A DNA stretch of 64,000 nucleotides from Phoronis australis (GCA_002633005.1 NMRA01000211.1:443325-507324), one strand, 5' to 3'; counted from the stretch's first letter, positions 15,982 to 27,625 are shown. Notes: generated by a model not told the origin, from the sequence alone. Numbers and translations: made by a program.

Positions 15982-18900
15982 ATGTTGAGCGATTTGCTGA
16001 GTGGCAATGACTCCTCTAAATTGGTCGTCATTGAAGGTAAACCATTGTTTATATGATAATTGAACTGTTTTAATTGTGAGCTAAACACCCAGTCTCAAGT
16101 TTTTGGACGAATAACTGAGGAAGACAGCACTTGACGCTTCTCATACAGACAGTTGTAGATTAGGCAATTACATCGCCCTGACTGAGTCAGGGCGATGTAA
16201 TTGCCTAATCTACAGTCATATATCCCCAAGAGTTATAATTGACACATACCATGATTCTGTATACAATTTAGTCAACATAACTTGAACATATCCATGAAAT
16301 GACTGTTGCGGTTCGCTAGGCAATGACCATCGCCTCTGACCTTCGGCCTGGTTAAAAAAATGAAAATGTTGATTTCACGATTTTGGGAACTGGAATAGGG
16401 ACTGCTCGAAGAAAAAGTTTGATAATGGGAGTATTTGTTCGAGTTGGAAGGAATTAAACACATCGACAACCTCCTCAGGTGTTCCTCTATGCGCAAAAGG
16501 TATTTATAACAACGTGACTTTGATGGTTTAGTCGGTGCAAGGCATAATTCGCCGAAAAGCTTCCGGCGTACAGAGCGCCTATAGCCTCTGCATCGCCTCT
16601 GGTTCGGGCCAACAGAGGCGATGGTCATTGCCTAGCGGTTCGCTAGAGTTTCTCTCACCGCCACCAGGTGCCATTTTGAGGAAGTTTCATGAAATCACAC
16701 CTGTTGAAGAACAAAAAGTCCAAGGGACACAAATATAACAAATTTCACCTGATATCTTCCCACGCTGTTTTGCAAGTGTCGCGCGCCACATCACGCGCTT
16801 CGCTCCAGTCTATCGCTAGCCTTTGCCTAACTCACGTTGAAATATTTTGTGGTTATCACACGCACGGTGATAAAGTTAATGGTGACCAAAAAAGTGGAGT
16901 TGAAATTCTTCGCCAAAGTCACCTTAATTCTCATAACTATGCTTCTTTGAAGCTATGTGTAGAAGCAGAAAGGATCACTGAAGAAAGTAAGCGCCTTTTT
17001 AATTTTTTAGTTTTAAGTGTAGAATGTATTTTTGATGAGGTGAAAACTCTTAATCCGTGAGCGGATTTCGCCTACCGCCCATTTAAAATACATGGGACAA
17101 AATTAGTACAGAGAGTGGTAGGAAGTATTGTTGCCCCTAACCGGCCAACCGAGGGGCTTCGTGTTGCCTAGTTGTAGATGTGCTTCCGGTGAATCATATG
17201 AGCCCCTGTTAGCTACTCGCTAACGGCAATTGCGTATTAGCTGAATGGTTGGCACACTCGCCGATTTTATGGGGGTTGCTGGTTCGTTTCCCGGGTCGGG
17301 TAATCTCGTCTATTACTAGAAATGGCGTAGTCGGCAAACGGATGATCTACCGATGAAGCACTACTGACTAGTACCTGTGAACCTCGGACAGCACGCATGG
17401 ATGTTGATGGTAAAAGTTCCAGGAGTCGAGGACATGTATGAGAGACTACCTTGTGTTGTGGTGGTAAAGGTACCAAGGGAAGTTGATGACCTATATGCGA
17501 GACAACCTGGTGTTCACCTTACGGGTGGCGTGTCTGTTCCGTAGGGAAGGGGGGAATGTTGTAGTTTTGGTTCCGGTGAATCATATGAGCCTCTGTTAGC
17601 TACTCGCTAACAAGCAACTGCCTGTTATTTGAATGGTTTGCACTCTGGCCTGTTTTATGGGAGTCGCTGGTTCGATTCCTGGTTTGGGTAATCTCGGCTA
17701 TTACTGCACAGTGTTCCCTTCCGAACCGCCACTCATTTCGGAGGCACTTCGCAGATAATTAATTTACCAAAAATTGGACGAAGTTTGAAGGAATTAGTAA
17801 ACTTATCTTACTGTTATCAAATGTAGTTCTTGGGTTGTATTTGCACCAACGCTGAATATTGTGTAGACAGTGACCATTGTCTCTACTGGTACTGCCAGTA
17901 GAGATGGTGTAGCTCCTATAGGCACTTCGTACGCTGGAAGCTTTTCGGTGAATTATGCCTGGCACTGACTAAAACATCAAAGTCGCGTTGTTATAAATAC
18001 CTTTTGCGCATAGAGGGACACTTTAGGAGACTGTCGATGTATTTAATTCCTTCCAATTCTAACAAATACTGTTTCTTCGAGCAATCCCTCGTTCAGTTCC
18101 CAAAATCAGTAACTCGCCATTTTTAACACTGTGCGCGGCAGGTGGTATGACGTCGTATTCCCTGGCGTGTGCAGTTTGAAAATGGCGAGTTACAGATTTT
18201 GGGAACTGAAGGAGGGACTGCATCGATGGCCTCCTAATGTGTCCCTCTATGCGCAAAAGATGAACGTGACTTTGATGTTTTAGTCAGTGCGAGGCATAAT
18301 TCGCGGAAAACCTTCCAGCATATGAAGCTCCACCGTCTCTACTAGCAGATAGTCACTGTCTAAAAGTTGTGGTGCACTTGGTTGTAATCTGAATCGCCAA
18401 ATGAATTTTGGCTTATAACCAACCATAACCTTGTTTATTGTTACCTAAAACCGAGATAAACCGTGGAGTTTAAGAAATTAATTAATTTTTAATTAAAACA
18501 AAAATTCTGTGTGTTGAGTTTGGCAATTATAAAAAGCATGATGCTCATTCAATAAAGCTATTTAAGAGGAAACACCAAGAATTTTGATGTAAACGCAAAC
18601 CAATGTTTGATTGCTGGTGTGTCAGTTGTGTATCACTCCAACCACTGTTGCAATGGAGTTTTTGAAACAAGGTTTTGTCGATTATGGTAGATTCATTCCT
18701 CTTTATCACTGCCATGTTGTTAGCATACTCTTTGCAAAGTTCATTCGACAATTTCAATTTAGTTGACGTGAAATATTAGATATTGAGTGAAACTTCCATT
18801 TTAGATTCCTGTGCAGTGAGTGGGCGAGCACTTCTCAAGTCCTGGGTATGCTACCTTGCCTCTCGTGTACAGTGTGTGCATGTTGTACACTATGATGCTG

Positions 18901-21900
18901 CACTTATGACCGAGTTCAGAAGTGACTTACCTGGACACGTTTTAGCCAAGTAAGAATGTAACTTGCCAGCAGCCCTTTGATACATTAAACTGGAACAATT
19001 GAAAGTCTACTGCAGTATTGTCGAAAGCATTTTCATATTAGTTCCGCAAATAGCCAACAGAGTTGAAATTGGGGAGAGTATAGGAGGGGTACTCCCTCCC
19101 GTGGAATTCAGGTCTCATTTTGTGCATTCTAGAGGCTTTGAAATGCCTTCTTTGAAGTACTATGGAAAATATTGGTCCAACAGCCCCCAGACCAGTTCCT
19201 GTGCTCATGAAATTGTGTGTTTAAGTGAGAGTGCACTTTAGTAAGGTGAATTTAGCAACCTTGGTAATTTGAGTCATGCTTTCAGATTAATTAGGCAATA
19301 TTACAGTAAATCTGAGTGGCCTGTTGAATTAACTGTTAGCCGAACTTGACCTATGGCAAAAGTCTTGGTCTTTTAAGAACTAATCGTTACATTATTCATT
19401 GGATAAGCCATTATTTTTAACCACATTGCAGGGCTTCATGGCATGACTACTCTGAAGACCTGCTTGGATGGGACAATGGCCTGTCATCTGTCGCTAGAAA
19501 TCTACCTAAGCCATCATCAGTGCAGACAGAAGCTTATGTGTTCCACTCTTTGTCACCATTGTTGATGACTATGAGTGCAGCCTACGCATGTCAAACCTTA
19601 CACAGCTTGCATAGCAGGAAAGGTAGTCTAGCAATAATCTACAGTATATCACAGGGGTTTTATTAATTTTGCATGAACATGCCACCTTTGGCTTCAATAC
19701 CACAGGTCCTTTTTCGTAAAATGTAACTGAAGTGCTAAAAACTACTATTTACATTTTTTGACAATTGATTACACTGTCAGCATCATTAATCTTACCTGCG
19801 TATCACAGTCATGAATTCAATATCCCAAATACGAGAAATGAGAAGAAAATGTGACATGAACTTTCCTGGCACCAGTGTGTCATGTTGACCATCACGCGAG
19901 TTTCTTGTACAAACTTGTACCACGTCGACGCTTCTCCGATGTCCTGTAAGAAAGTGAAAAGAGCCACAGCCATGCTCAAATACTGAGTTGTAGCAACCAC
20001 CTCAAATCCAACTCCTCGCTATTCCTTATGCTATCATAAACCTCATGAAAATGTGCTGTAGTGTCTGACAACTTCTCACACTTAGCACAATGGAGGATGA
20101 CTAGTGCTGTGATTGGTTGAAATGTTTTACGTAGTATATTTTGCCCAATAAATGCTTGTAACTCGAGATCAGTTAAAATATTTACACAGCCTAAGATACT
20201 GTTAACTAGTGTTCAAATTTGACAGTCGGTCAACTGGTGGTTTTTTTTTTTGGTTTTTGGTGTTTTTGATATGAAATTGGTGATTAAGTACTTTAAGACT
20301 CAAGACATGAATTAAGACTTGCGTCCCCACTTCACATTTACTGCATAAAGGTTTCGCCATATAATTATTAGTACATCACAACCCAGAAATAATTGATGCA
20401 AATAATACCAGTAACTGGCACTTATGGGTGTATTCTCTGATACTTTTGCTGAAGTTAGTTAATTATTTCTCAAAAATAGTTATATGCGGAAGACCAAATT
20501 TCTGACATTTTATTCATTAGGTGGCATTTTTGTACCCACCTTTCCAGAGACTAATTTTTGTATTATTTCTATTCCTAGCTATAATGACTATTTCGCCAAC
20601 CCAACTCTTTTTTTCATCTCTGGAAACAGCCTTTCTTATGCACGCTCCATGTTTGTTACGGAACATGTCATTCATAAATAACATTTCATTGAAGCAACTT
20701 TCTTGAAGCAGTTTTTAATTTCATTCTAGGTGCTGTAGTCCCTATCATAGCTTTAGTACATCGTGACCTACATGAGGATACAGACTTGCAGCTACTGGAG
20801 CACATTTCATCCACTGTGATTACACTGTCTCCTGGTGTGGGTACACCATTTGCAGCAACGTGCTCCATACTGCACAAGAGATCCACGGGTAAAGTTAGCA
20901 AAAAGGTATGTCTAATGTATTTCCTCTTGAAACACACTGGACTAGGATATTTTATAAGATATCTAGTAAAATTTATCTGGAAGCAAATAAACTTGCAGAA
21001 GACCATATAACTATCAGGTGTGCGTTGTGAAACAGTGGTCAGTATACTAGATGAAATGAAATCATTAATGTTCCGTTATTGAAACTTCCTTAAGTTTGTT
21101 TACAATTTTCCAAGTTTGTTTTCTGTTTCAGGTTTCTCTTTTGCATTGTACACCTGAGTGAGAATAAACAACCCTTAACTTTTTCTGGAATTGATCTCAT
21201 TCTGAACGCAGGTTAACAACAAAATTATATGCTGTCAAGTGACTGGTCATGACAAAAGATGGTGTCAGGCAGAGATCTCCTGACTGTCTATTTGCTTCAC
21301 TAATGAAGTGACATGTTGCAAATGTTTGGTGCAAAAGATGGCTGTCTCTTAGAGTTAGTGTAAAAGATGTGATCAGAACATTTTGCTAACAAATTCATTC
21401 CTATAAGGACAGTGGTGAGTTTCATGACAAGTGACTGAAGACAGGAACTTCACAGTTGCTGAACAAATTTTTTGCCAAGTAATTACGGACACATCACAGT
21501 ATAGAAATAAGTTATAGAAATTATCTTAGATACTAGCATTCATTTTTGGTCATGTGCATTATTTTTCAAAAATATTTGTGTGGAGTGTTATGCCAAATTT
21601 ACGACGTTTCACGAGAGCGACCCTTGGTTTGATCCTAATATGCCTCAATTTGAGGGTTGTTTTTGATAGCATTTGGGTATCTAATCCAAGCTGAATAACT
21701 CACTGAACAGCGATACTTGTGGATGGTGGTCATGCTTATTTTACCTGATTCTTGTTTACTTGCTTCTTTCAGCAGTTATCTCTTGATTTCAAGGAGTACT
21801 GTTTCAACCATGAAATTCAATTCTTTTATTTGTCACACTCTCTGCTTATATGTCCCTCTTCCCGCTGTCATGTGTATTTCACTGTTTATTTTGCTTTGTA

Positions 21901-24900
21901 TATGTTCATTCCTCTTATTGCCTGATGATGTGACATGCAGTCACAAAATATAACTGGTATTTTAATTTGTTTGTTTGTTATGTCTCTCGGTGTTTTACTT
22001 CATACCTGCACACCTGAAGAAAGGAGACTGTTTCGAAATTACGAGCATACCAAGCATTAAGTCTAGTCATGTTTTTATTGAATTATGTCTTTTAAGAAAG
22101 TTTCTTGGTATTCTTGAACAGCAAAAGCAAGTGTTGAATTTTTATTATTATTGTTGTTGCCATTGTCATGATCACTGATGCCATTTTTAAAACAAATGGC
22201 TAACACTTGTGAGGCTGTTCACAAAGTGACACTTCATCTGAATTAGGTGCTTGCATACAAATATTTTCAGGTGGAAAACTTCACCATTTCCAAGGATTTC
22301 TGTTCTGTAGAAGTTGCTGAGGTCGTCACAATGACAAAACGGGAACTTCCTGAGAAGGTATATTCCCCAGTCAGTATTTTGAGTTCTGACGGTAACGATA
22401 AGTTTAAAATATTGAATACAATTGTGATTCAAATGTCAGTATTAATAAATCATTGTGCATTGTTTCCCTCTCAAACAAAACTAAAATGCAAGTCTATACT
22501 GTCTAGTGGCTAATTATGTGCACTGTTGACACAGGTTAGCTTTACAAAAATTTATTGTGTTGTTTGGCATTGTGCCATGTTTCTGACTCTGATATTGATT
22601 TTTTTGGAAGGACAAAACTTTGACATTACCATATGCACCCGGTTTGATGTTTTTTTTGCCTTGACAATGCCCAGCCCATGATTTTCCAAACCATTACCCT
22701 TAAGTGCTGTCCACTCACGGACTTACCCTAGAGCATGTTTATCTTGGAACAAGCTGCCATTTGGTTCGGAAGATGTGTGTATGCTATTTAAACTAGTGTC
22801 ACTTCCCCCTTTGTGACAACTTACTCGCAACTTATCGAGGTAGGATAATTTGTTCTTTGGTAACTTGTGCCACATCTAATCACTGAGTGGCCACAAACAT
22901 GAGGCAAGGCAGAAGTAATTATCAGCTGGGTTTACATAGAGACGGGTCTTCTTTTGCGCGCCATATTCACGTCAGCTGTTCGTTGTCATGCACAATGCGA
23001 CAACTTCGGCTTTACCTTAGTTATAGAATATGAGTGTGTGGACGCTCCAGTTAAAAGTTGGGTAAGTTACATTGGTGCAAGTTGTTGAATGTGTGAACAA
23101 AACTTTAACCAGTTATACTCCCGCTGCTAATTTGTCTTGTTGGGATATTTAGTCCCTTCAGGAGCCATATCAGATTACTCACATTTCAGCTTCAAAAAGC
23201 TTGCAGTTTACTTGCCTGCATTCTGCTGCTTGTTATTCAACTATTGCACTTGAAATTGGTAACATCAATGCAAATCTCTGACTGTTAACAAGAATTAGCA
23301 TTCAGGGTAAATCCCCAATTGTGATTTGGAAACCTTGATTTTAAAAAAGACACGATAAAATGTCTTACCGCCCCTTTTTTTTCAATTGAAATGCCCTGAG
23401 CATTCATAGGCTACTTGTAGTAAACTCACTGAATTAATTAAAAAGTTGCAATATTATCACTTTTTAAAATCCAACATGTTACCTATTAAACTACTTTTGG
23501 TTTTAAAAAAGTACTGTCAGACTGTCATGACAAACCATGTTACTAAGTAATACAAGAGCAACGCAGAGCGTTGAAATGTGCCCACAATTGCACCGCATAC
23601 GGTATCCTTCTAGGGTTGTTTATTGGTACCATAAAGTGGCCAGTAGAGGGCATATATGTAGTATGTTGTACTTTGCAAAATGGAAAGGCATGGTCATTGT
23701 CTCCTCAATAGGCTAGGGGCAAAATGTGAGTAATCTTCATAATACAAGCACATCCTATACACCAGTTGCTTAAAGCANNNNNNNNNNNNNNNNNNNNNNN
23801 NNNNNNNNNNNNNNNNNNNNNNNNNNNNNNNNNNNNNNNNNNNNNNNNNNNNNNNNNNNNNNNNNNNNNNNNNNNNNNNNNNNNNNNNNNNNNNNNNNNN
23901 NNNNNNNNNNNNNNNNNNNNNNNNNNNNNNNNNNNNNNNNNNNNNNNNNNNNNNNNNNNNNNNNNNNNNNNNNNNNNNNNNNNNNNNNNNNNNNNNNNNN
24001 NNNNNNNNNNNNNNNNNNNNNNNNNNNNNNNNNNNNNNNNNNNNNNNNNNNNNNNNNNNNNNNNNNNNNNNNNNNNNNNNNNNNNNNNNNNNNNNNNNNN
24101 NNNNNNNNNNNNNNNNNNNNNNNNNNNNNNNNNNNNNNNNNNNNNNNNNNNNNNNNNNNNNNNNNNNNNNNNNNNNNNNNNNNNNNNNNNNNNNNNNNNN
24201 NNNNNNNNNNNNNNNNNNNNNNNNNNNNNNNNNNNNNNNNNNNNNNNNNNNNNNNNNNNNNNNNNNNNNNNNNNNNNNNNNNNNNNNNNNNNNNNNNNNN
24301 NNNNNNNNNNNNNNNNNNNNNNNNNNNNNNNNNNNNNNNNNNNNNNNNNNNNNNNNNNNNNNNNNNNNNNNNNNNNNNNNNNNNNNNNNNNNNNNNNNNN
24401 NNNNNNNNNNNNNNNNNNNNNNNNNNNNNNNNNNNNNNNNNNNNNNNNNNNNNNNNNNNNAAAACTGCCACTAGGAGGCGCCACAGTAGTCGAAATTGTC
24501 AGAAAATCATCGTCAACCGTCCTCTACATGGTAAGCATATACATGCCAATTTTCACAATCATCCTTTGAGCGGTTTGTTTGATAGAGGGGTGGACGCACA
24601 AAAAAACACTAAAAATTGCCACTAGGTGGCGCAAACTACGTCGAATCCATCTGAAAACGACAGGATAGCGTCATCTCACTAATACGTGCCTACATACCAA
24701 ATTTCACGAAAATCCGTTCAGGACTTTTGAAGATACAAAGGTAAGCGTAAAAAACTAAAATTGCCACTAGGGGGCACACCGGTAGTCGGATCCGTCCAAA
24801 AGTTCGCACATGCCGTCCCATTCATGAATGGAACATATGTGCCAAATTTCATGAACGTATGTCAAAGGGTTTTGGAGATAGAGCAGCGGACGCCGCCCGG

Positions 24901-26373
24901 ACGGACGGACGGACGGACGGACAGAGATGACAGCATAATGCGTCCACATATAAATATGTGGGCGCATAAAAATTGATGCATTTACGTAAAAGTTGTGTTG
25001 CTGAAGTCACTGTCACTGAAAGGTATCTTTATAATGTACGAAAATAAGGTTGCTAAAAGTCATGAGACTTACTGTAAAGCTTGAACTGCATTGTTGTTAA
25101 GTTTGAATATGCTGATGATAGTGACTGGTGCACTGTAGTTTGTTGGTGGTTTTGAAATGTTGTACTAGGAATGCCATTCTGGGGTTTTTATCATTCCTTT
25201 GACACATTTCTTAGAGACTTCCACGTGAGTGATTGATATCATTTACATTGCATGCAGGTCACAGACCCTACAGCAAATTTAACCTTCAACCTGACCTTGA
25301 CAGAGACTGAGAAACAGGCCAGGGAACAGTTACAGCTTCCGTTTGTCAAAATACACAACCAGTAAGTAACAATAGTTTTGGTGTTCGTGACACGCTTCTC
25401 TGTGTTCTCAACAAAAGTACTTTCCATTTCAGCGTTGCTGGCTATTACTCTCATTTGATTGCCCAGAGCTTTGTTTGAGAACTGAAAAATCATCTGTGTT
25501 TTCAAGACCTCTATCAGTTTGTTTTTCTCAATTATTCTTTACTGCATTCCATTCCTCAGTGAAAATGACCTTGCTCTTAGTGAAGAAAAAAAGTGGAGGG
25601 CCACCAGGCACTAAATTGGCTGCTGGTTGATCAAAGCGCATTGTAAAGCTTTTCTCCAAATGTTCTCAGAGTTTAGTACATCCCCCTCCCTTCCTCCCTC
25701 AAAAGTCTACAAAAATGGCAACATTTTTATGAGGTCCATGTTTTTTGTTCCTGTTATGCAAGTGAGCTTCAAAGTCTTATGCCAGTGTTTTGAAATATTT
25801 TACACCACCTAGTGGATAATATTGAAAATTTTTACCCTATTTTGGCATCCCTCTATGCGTCAAGTCACTCATTGAATCAGTATGAAAATTGCCAAATGTG
25901 TTCCTTAATCCCCAAATAAAAGAAGCCTATTGTAAACACAACCAGTAAGAACCATTCATAGTTATCAGAAGGGAAATGCGATGTAATGCCTAATGACTTA
26001 TTATGCATCGAAATAATTTCCAAAATTGTCATTTTTCTATCCTACAAGAACATGTTCAAAATATTGCAGGTTTATTTTGACTTGGGGTCTATCAGTTTAT
26101 GCCCAAGTCACTAAGTTCGTGCAGCTGGCCTCATTTAACTGACCATCTACTTGCAGGTTTGTTGTCAATTTTGCAATGCTTTTAACTGAATGTCAGTAAT
26201 TGGGGAAAATTGTTGGGTTTAGATGTAACTGTCCTTTGGCTTACATGTGTATAACTTGTCTGTTTTTATTTTCTTCTAGAAAACATGGTGGGGGTGAATC
26301 ACAGATATTCTATCAGCCAGATGAAGCAGATGACTTCGATGAAGAAGACCCAGATGATGACCTTGACATTTAG
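15982..26373 (+). CDS. ELP5: Elongator complex protein 5 (ELP5), complete, 7 exons
   Basis: The exons are 15982-16036, 18805-18949, 19432-19622, 20730-20905, 22271-22357, 25258-25361 and 26280-26373. All junctions are GT-AG and phases match at every one (1, 2, 1, 0, 0, 2), giving 283 residues against about 300 in human. ELP5 joins ELP4 and ELP6 in the Elongator accessory subcomplex, a RecA-like ring needed for wobble-uridine modification of tRNAs. Recognition rests on the N-terminal DS...GRALLK segment (RecA-like strand and helix, no intact P-loop, as in the family), the TANLTFNLTLTE block, and an acidic tail with IFYQPD followed by DPDDDLDI, nearly identical to the vertebrate ELP5 C-terminus. 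The first exon is short (MLSDLLSG... then a phase-1 donor) and its split Asp codon is completed by exon 2, which supports the start. Intron 6 contains an assembly gap, but the protein aligns through D-E without a missing block. Intron 1 is loaded with transposons. Confidence 0.95.
16155..16213. repeat. 59-bp perfect palindrome (minimal foldback)
   Basis: Two 29-bp arms pair perfectly around a single central G. The arm contains TAGGCAATTACATCGCC, which matches the terminus of the MITE about 100 bp downstream (TAGGCAATGACCATCGCC) except for two small differences. It therefore looks like a family A element reduced to two joined termini. Confidence 0.9.
16317..16634. mobile_element. Foldback MITE, family A, copy 2, 9-bp TSD
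   Basis: This 318-bp element in ELP5 intron 1 starts TAGGCAATGACCATCGCCTC and ends with the inverted copy. Perfect 9-bp direct repeats GCGGTTCGC flank it at 16308-16316 and 16635-16643. No open frame encodes a transposase. The 9-bp duplication fits MULE/MuDR-type transposases (inference from target-site length only). Confidence 0.9.
16664..17076 (+). repeat. Dispersed repeat, inverted partner at 37515-37940
   Basis: About 410 bp matches the reverse complement of 37515-37940. Shared blocks include TTTTGAGGAAGTT, GTCGCGCG, CGCTAGCCTTTGCCT, AAAGTGGAGTT, GTAGAATGTATTTTTGA and GTGAGCGGATTTCG. A 123-codon open frame runs through this copy, but the partner is interrupted and no protein family is recognisable. 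Confidence 0.8.
17184..17319 (+). repeat. tRNA-derived SINE-like unit 1
   Basis: It begins TTCCGGTGAATCATATGAGC. It contains a pol III A-box-like TTAGCTGAATGG (17237-17248) and a B-box-like GGTTCGTTTCC (17281-17291), spaced as in a tRNA. A second copy lies at 17571-17706. The stems do not form a proper cloverleaf, so I do not call a tRNA gene. Confidence 0.6.
17571..17706 (+). repeat. tRNA-derived SINE-like unit 2
   Basis: This is a direct repeat of 17184-17319, about 390 bp downstream, at roughly 80 % identity by eye. Its B-box GGTTCGATTCC (17669-17679) matches the tRNA consensus better than unit 1, but its A-box (TTATTTGAATGG) is weaker. The two units may be the ends of a dimeric or duplicated SINE. 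Confidence 0.6.
17864..18362. mobile_element. Foldback MITE, family A, copy 3, with empty site
   Basis: The 499-bp element begins TAGACAGTGACCATTGTCTC and ends with the inverted form. Long arms fold back almost to the centre: the block around 18075-18120 is inverted at 18170-18220 and contains AACTCGCCATTTT. Flanking 9-mers are AATATTGTG (17855-17863) and AAAGTTGTG (18363-18371). The paralogous locus at 58368-58376 has a single AAAGTTGTG with no insert, which is the pre-insertion site. No coding capacity is visible. Confidence 0.9.
23568..23656 (+). repeat. Short dispersed repeat, pair with 9384-9447
   Basis: It matches the repeat in the CDC42 upstream region, with shared starts near GTTGAAATGYGC and ends near GGCCAKTAGAKGG. 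It lies in ELP5 intron 5, about 120 bp before the assembly gap. Confidence 0.5.
23778..24460. other. Assembly gap (683 N)
   Basis: This is a run of N inside ELP5 intron 5, between exons 5 and 6. The right edge starts in the middle of a repeat built of roughly 150-bp units, which probably explains the gap. The true length may differ. Open frames reported through it are meaningless. Confidence 0.99.
24461..24970 (+). repeat. Three ~150-bp units, (GGAC)n and terminal hairpin
   Basis: Three direct units begin with TTGCCACTAGGNGGC-like motifs at about 24461, 24611 and 24757. They share ACCAAATTTCACGAA-type and TCGGATCCGTC-type blocks. A GGAC microsatellite follows at 24899-24923, then a hairpin at 24939-24966 (TGCGTCCACATAT inverted) and an A-run. 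The left end is lost in the gap. The order of body, microsatellite, hairpin and A-run, with a solo tail at 8775, suggests a non-autonomous transposable element of uncertain class. Confidence 0.8.
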
Positions 26374-27146
26374 TTGTGTACAATGAGGTCAATAAGGTCA
26401 TAGACTTGAGCTAAAGTATTTCAAACTGGTACATGAACAAGTGGAGATAGTTACTTTGTATGTACTGGCATATGGACACATCATTCAATATAAGCGAAGA
26501 GTATTGAGACAAAATCACCCAGAATTCCCCCCTCATGATGGCTGTGTGAATTCTCTGTGGAATTCATCATCAGAGTAGTCTTCCCTCATGACCAAGAGTG
26601 ACAAGAGGAAAGTTGGTAAGGTAGCTAAGCCATTGTGTAATCAGAATTTTCCCTAATTACTAGTAACTTATGCTGTTTGCAAGTTTAGCTGTCGTGATGG
26701 GAAAACAGTATTTTGTCTTATTACTTTTGTGTTGTCCTGTAGCTGCCTAAAATTGTTGATAGCAAAGGCCGAAGGTTTCGTTTGATGATTAGCAGACGGC
26801 ATCTTAATCAGTAAATGTTGTTCCTTGAATTTTGTTCATCTATTACCTGTCGTCATCTTCCTCTTTTCCCACCTTCTCGGGACTCATCCTCATTCCTCAA
26901 GTTCTTCATCCTGGTCATCCTTCATTGTCTTCATCATGATTGACAGTCTTCCTTTCACTAAATTTTGTCAAGGTCTGTTGCTAACATCCAAGTTATGTGT
27001 CATTTTCTTTATGAATAGGGATTGACTTACCTATTTTCAAATCATCTTGAAATATACCAGGCACGTGATTAATGATTGGTTTATAATTAGGGAAATTTGT
27101 TGGATAGAAGGTAGAATATTATTTGATAAATGAACATGTTATTCCA

Positions 27147-27478
27147 TAGGCGATTTAGGTGGCGGGGGCAGGGGCTCCCCCCCTTGGTTGCTGCAAGCAA
27201 AATGAAATAGCAACAGCATGAAGCGTAAGGAAATATTGAGTTCAGTAACGAGGACTGGTAGCGGATGGGTGGATGGGGATCAGGCCCCAGACTGCGGCGG
27301 GATCGTTTTCCCGTTCTTTTTTAGTCTACCGATAGATTTTGGGAACAGAAGGTGCACATCCTTGGCTCCTTTCAACTGTCCGCAACTATCGGGACGCCTG
27401 TGCACATACAATCGCGCCTTGTCCAATTGCCGATGCAACATGTTGGGCCCCCACTTATAGTACCCTAGATCCACCACT
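27147..27478. mobile_element. hAT-like MITE with 8-bp TSD in ELP5 3' region
   Basis: The 332-bp insert has related inverted ends (left TAGGCGATTTAGGTGGCGGG; right, read on the minus strand, AGTGGTGGATCTAGGG). It is flanked by TTATTCCA (27139-27146) and TTATACCA (27479-27486), an 8-bp duplication with one mismatch. The GGATCTAGG terminus and the 8-bp target site are typical of hAT elements. There is no transposase. It would lie in the 3' UTR of ELP5 if the polyadenylation site is the one at 27620. Confidence 0.75.
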
Positions 27479-27619
27479 TTATACCATCACAGTCTGTAGT
27501 GGATTCTGAGTTAAGATGTTTGATTATTTGTGATACCTTGTCCTCATCACCATTTTTTAATTAAAAATGGATCTGCTCCATGTAGTTTGTACTTGAGAAG
27601 CCATGTTTTGCCCAATGTT

Positions 27620-27625
27620 AATAAA
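27620..27625 (+). terminator. Candidate ELP5 polyadenylation signal
   Basis: This is the first AATAAA I see downstream of the ELP5 stop codon. T-rich and GT-containing sequence follows within about 40 bases. It implies a 3' UTR of about 1.25 kb that includes the hAT MITE. A non-canonical signal nearer the stop cannot be excluded. Confidence 0.4.

Noticed and set aside
16535-17060. Two open frames of 67 and 123 codons in ELP5 intron 1
   Set aside because: They fall in a MITE and a dispersed repeat; the related copy at 37.5 kb is not open in the same frame.
17237-17300. A functional tRNA gene
   Set aside because: A- and B-box-like motifs are present but acceptor and anticodon stems do not pair well, and the unit is repeated with a common leader.
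23705-24569. Long open frames (233-267 codons) across the N run
   Set aside because: They exist only because N codons cannot be stops; the gap carries no sequence information.
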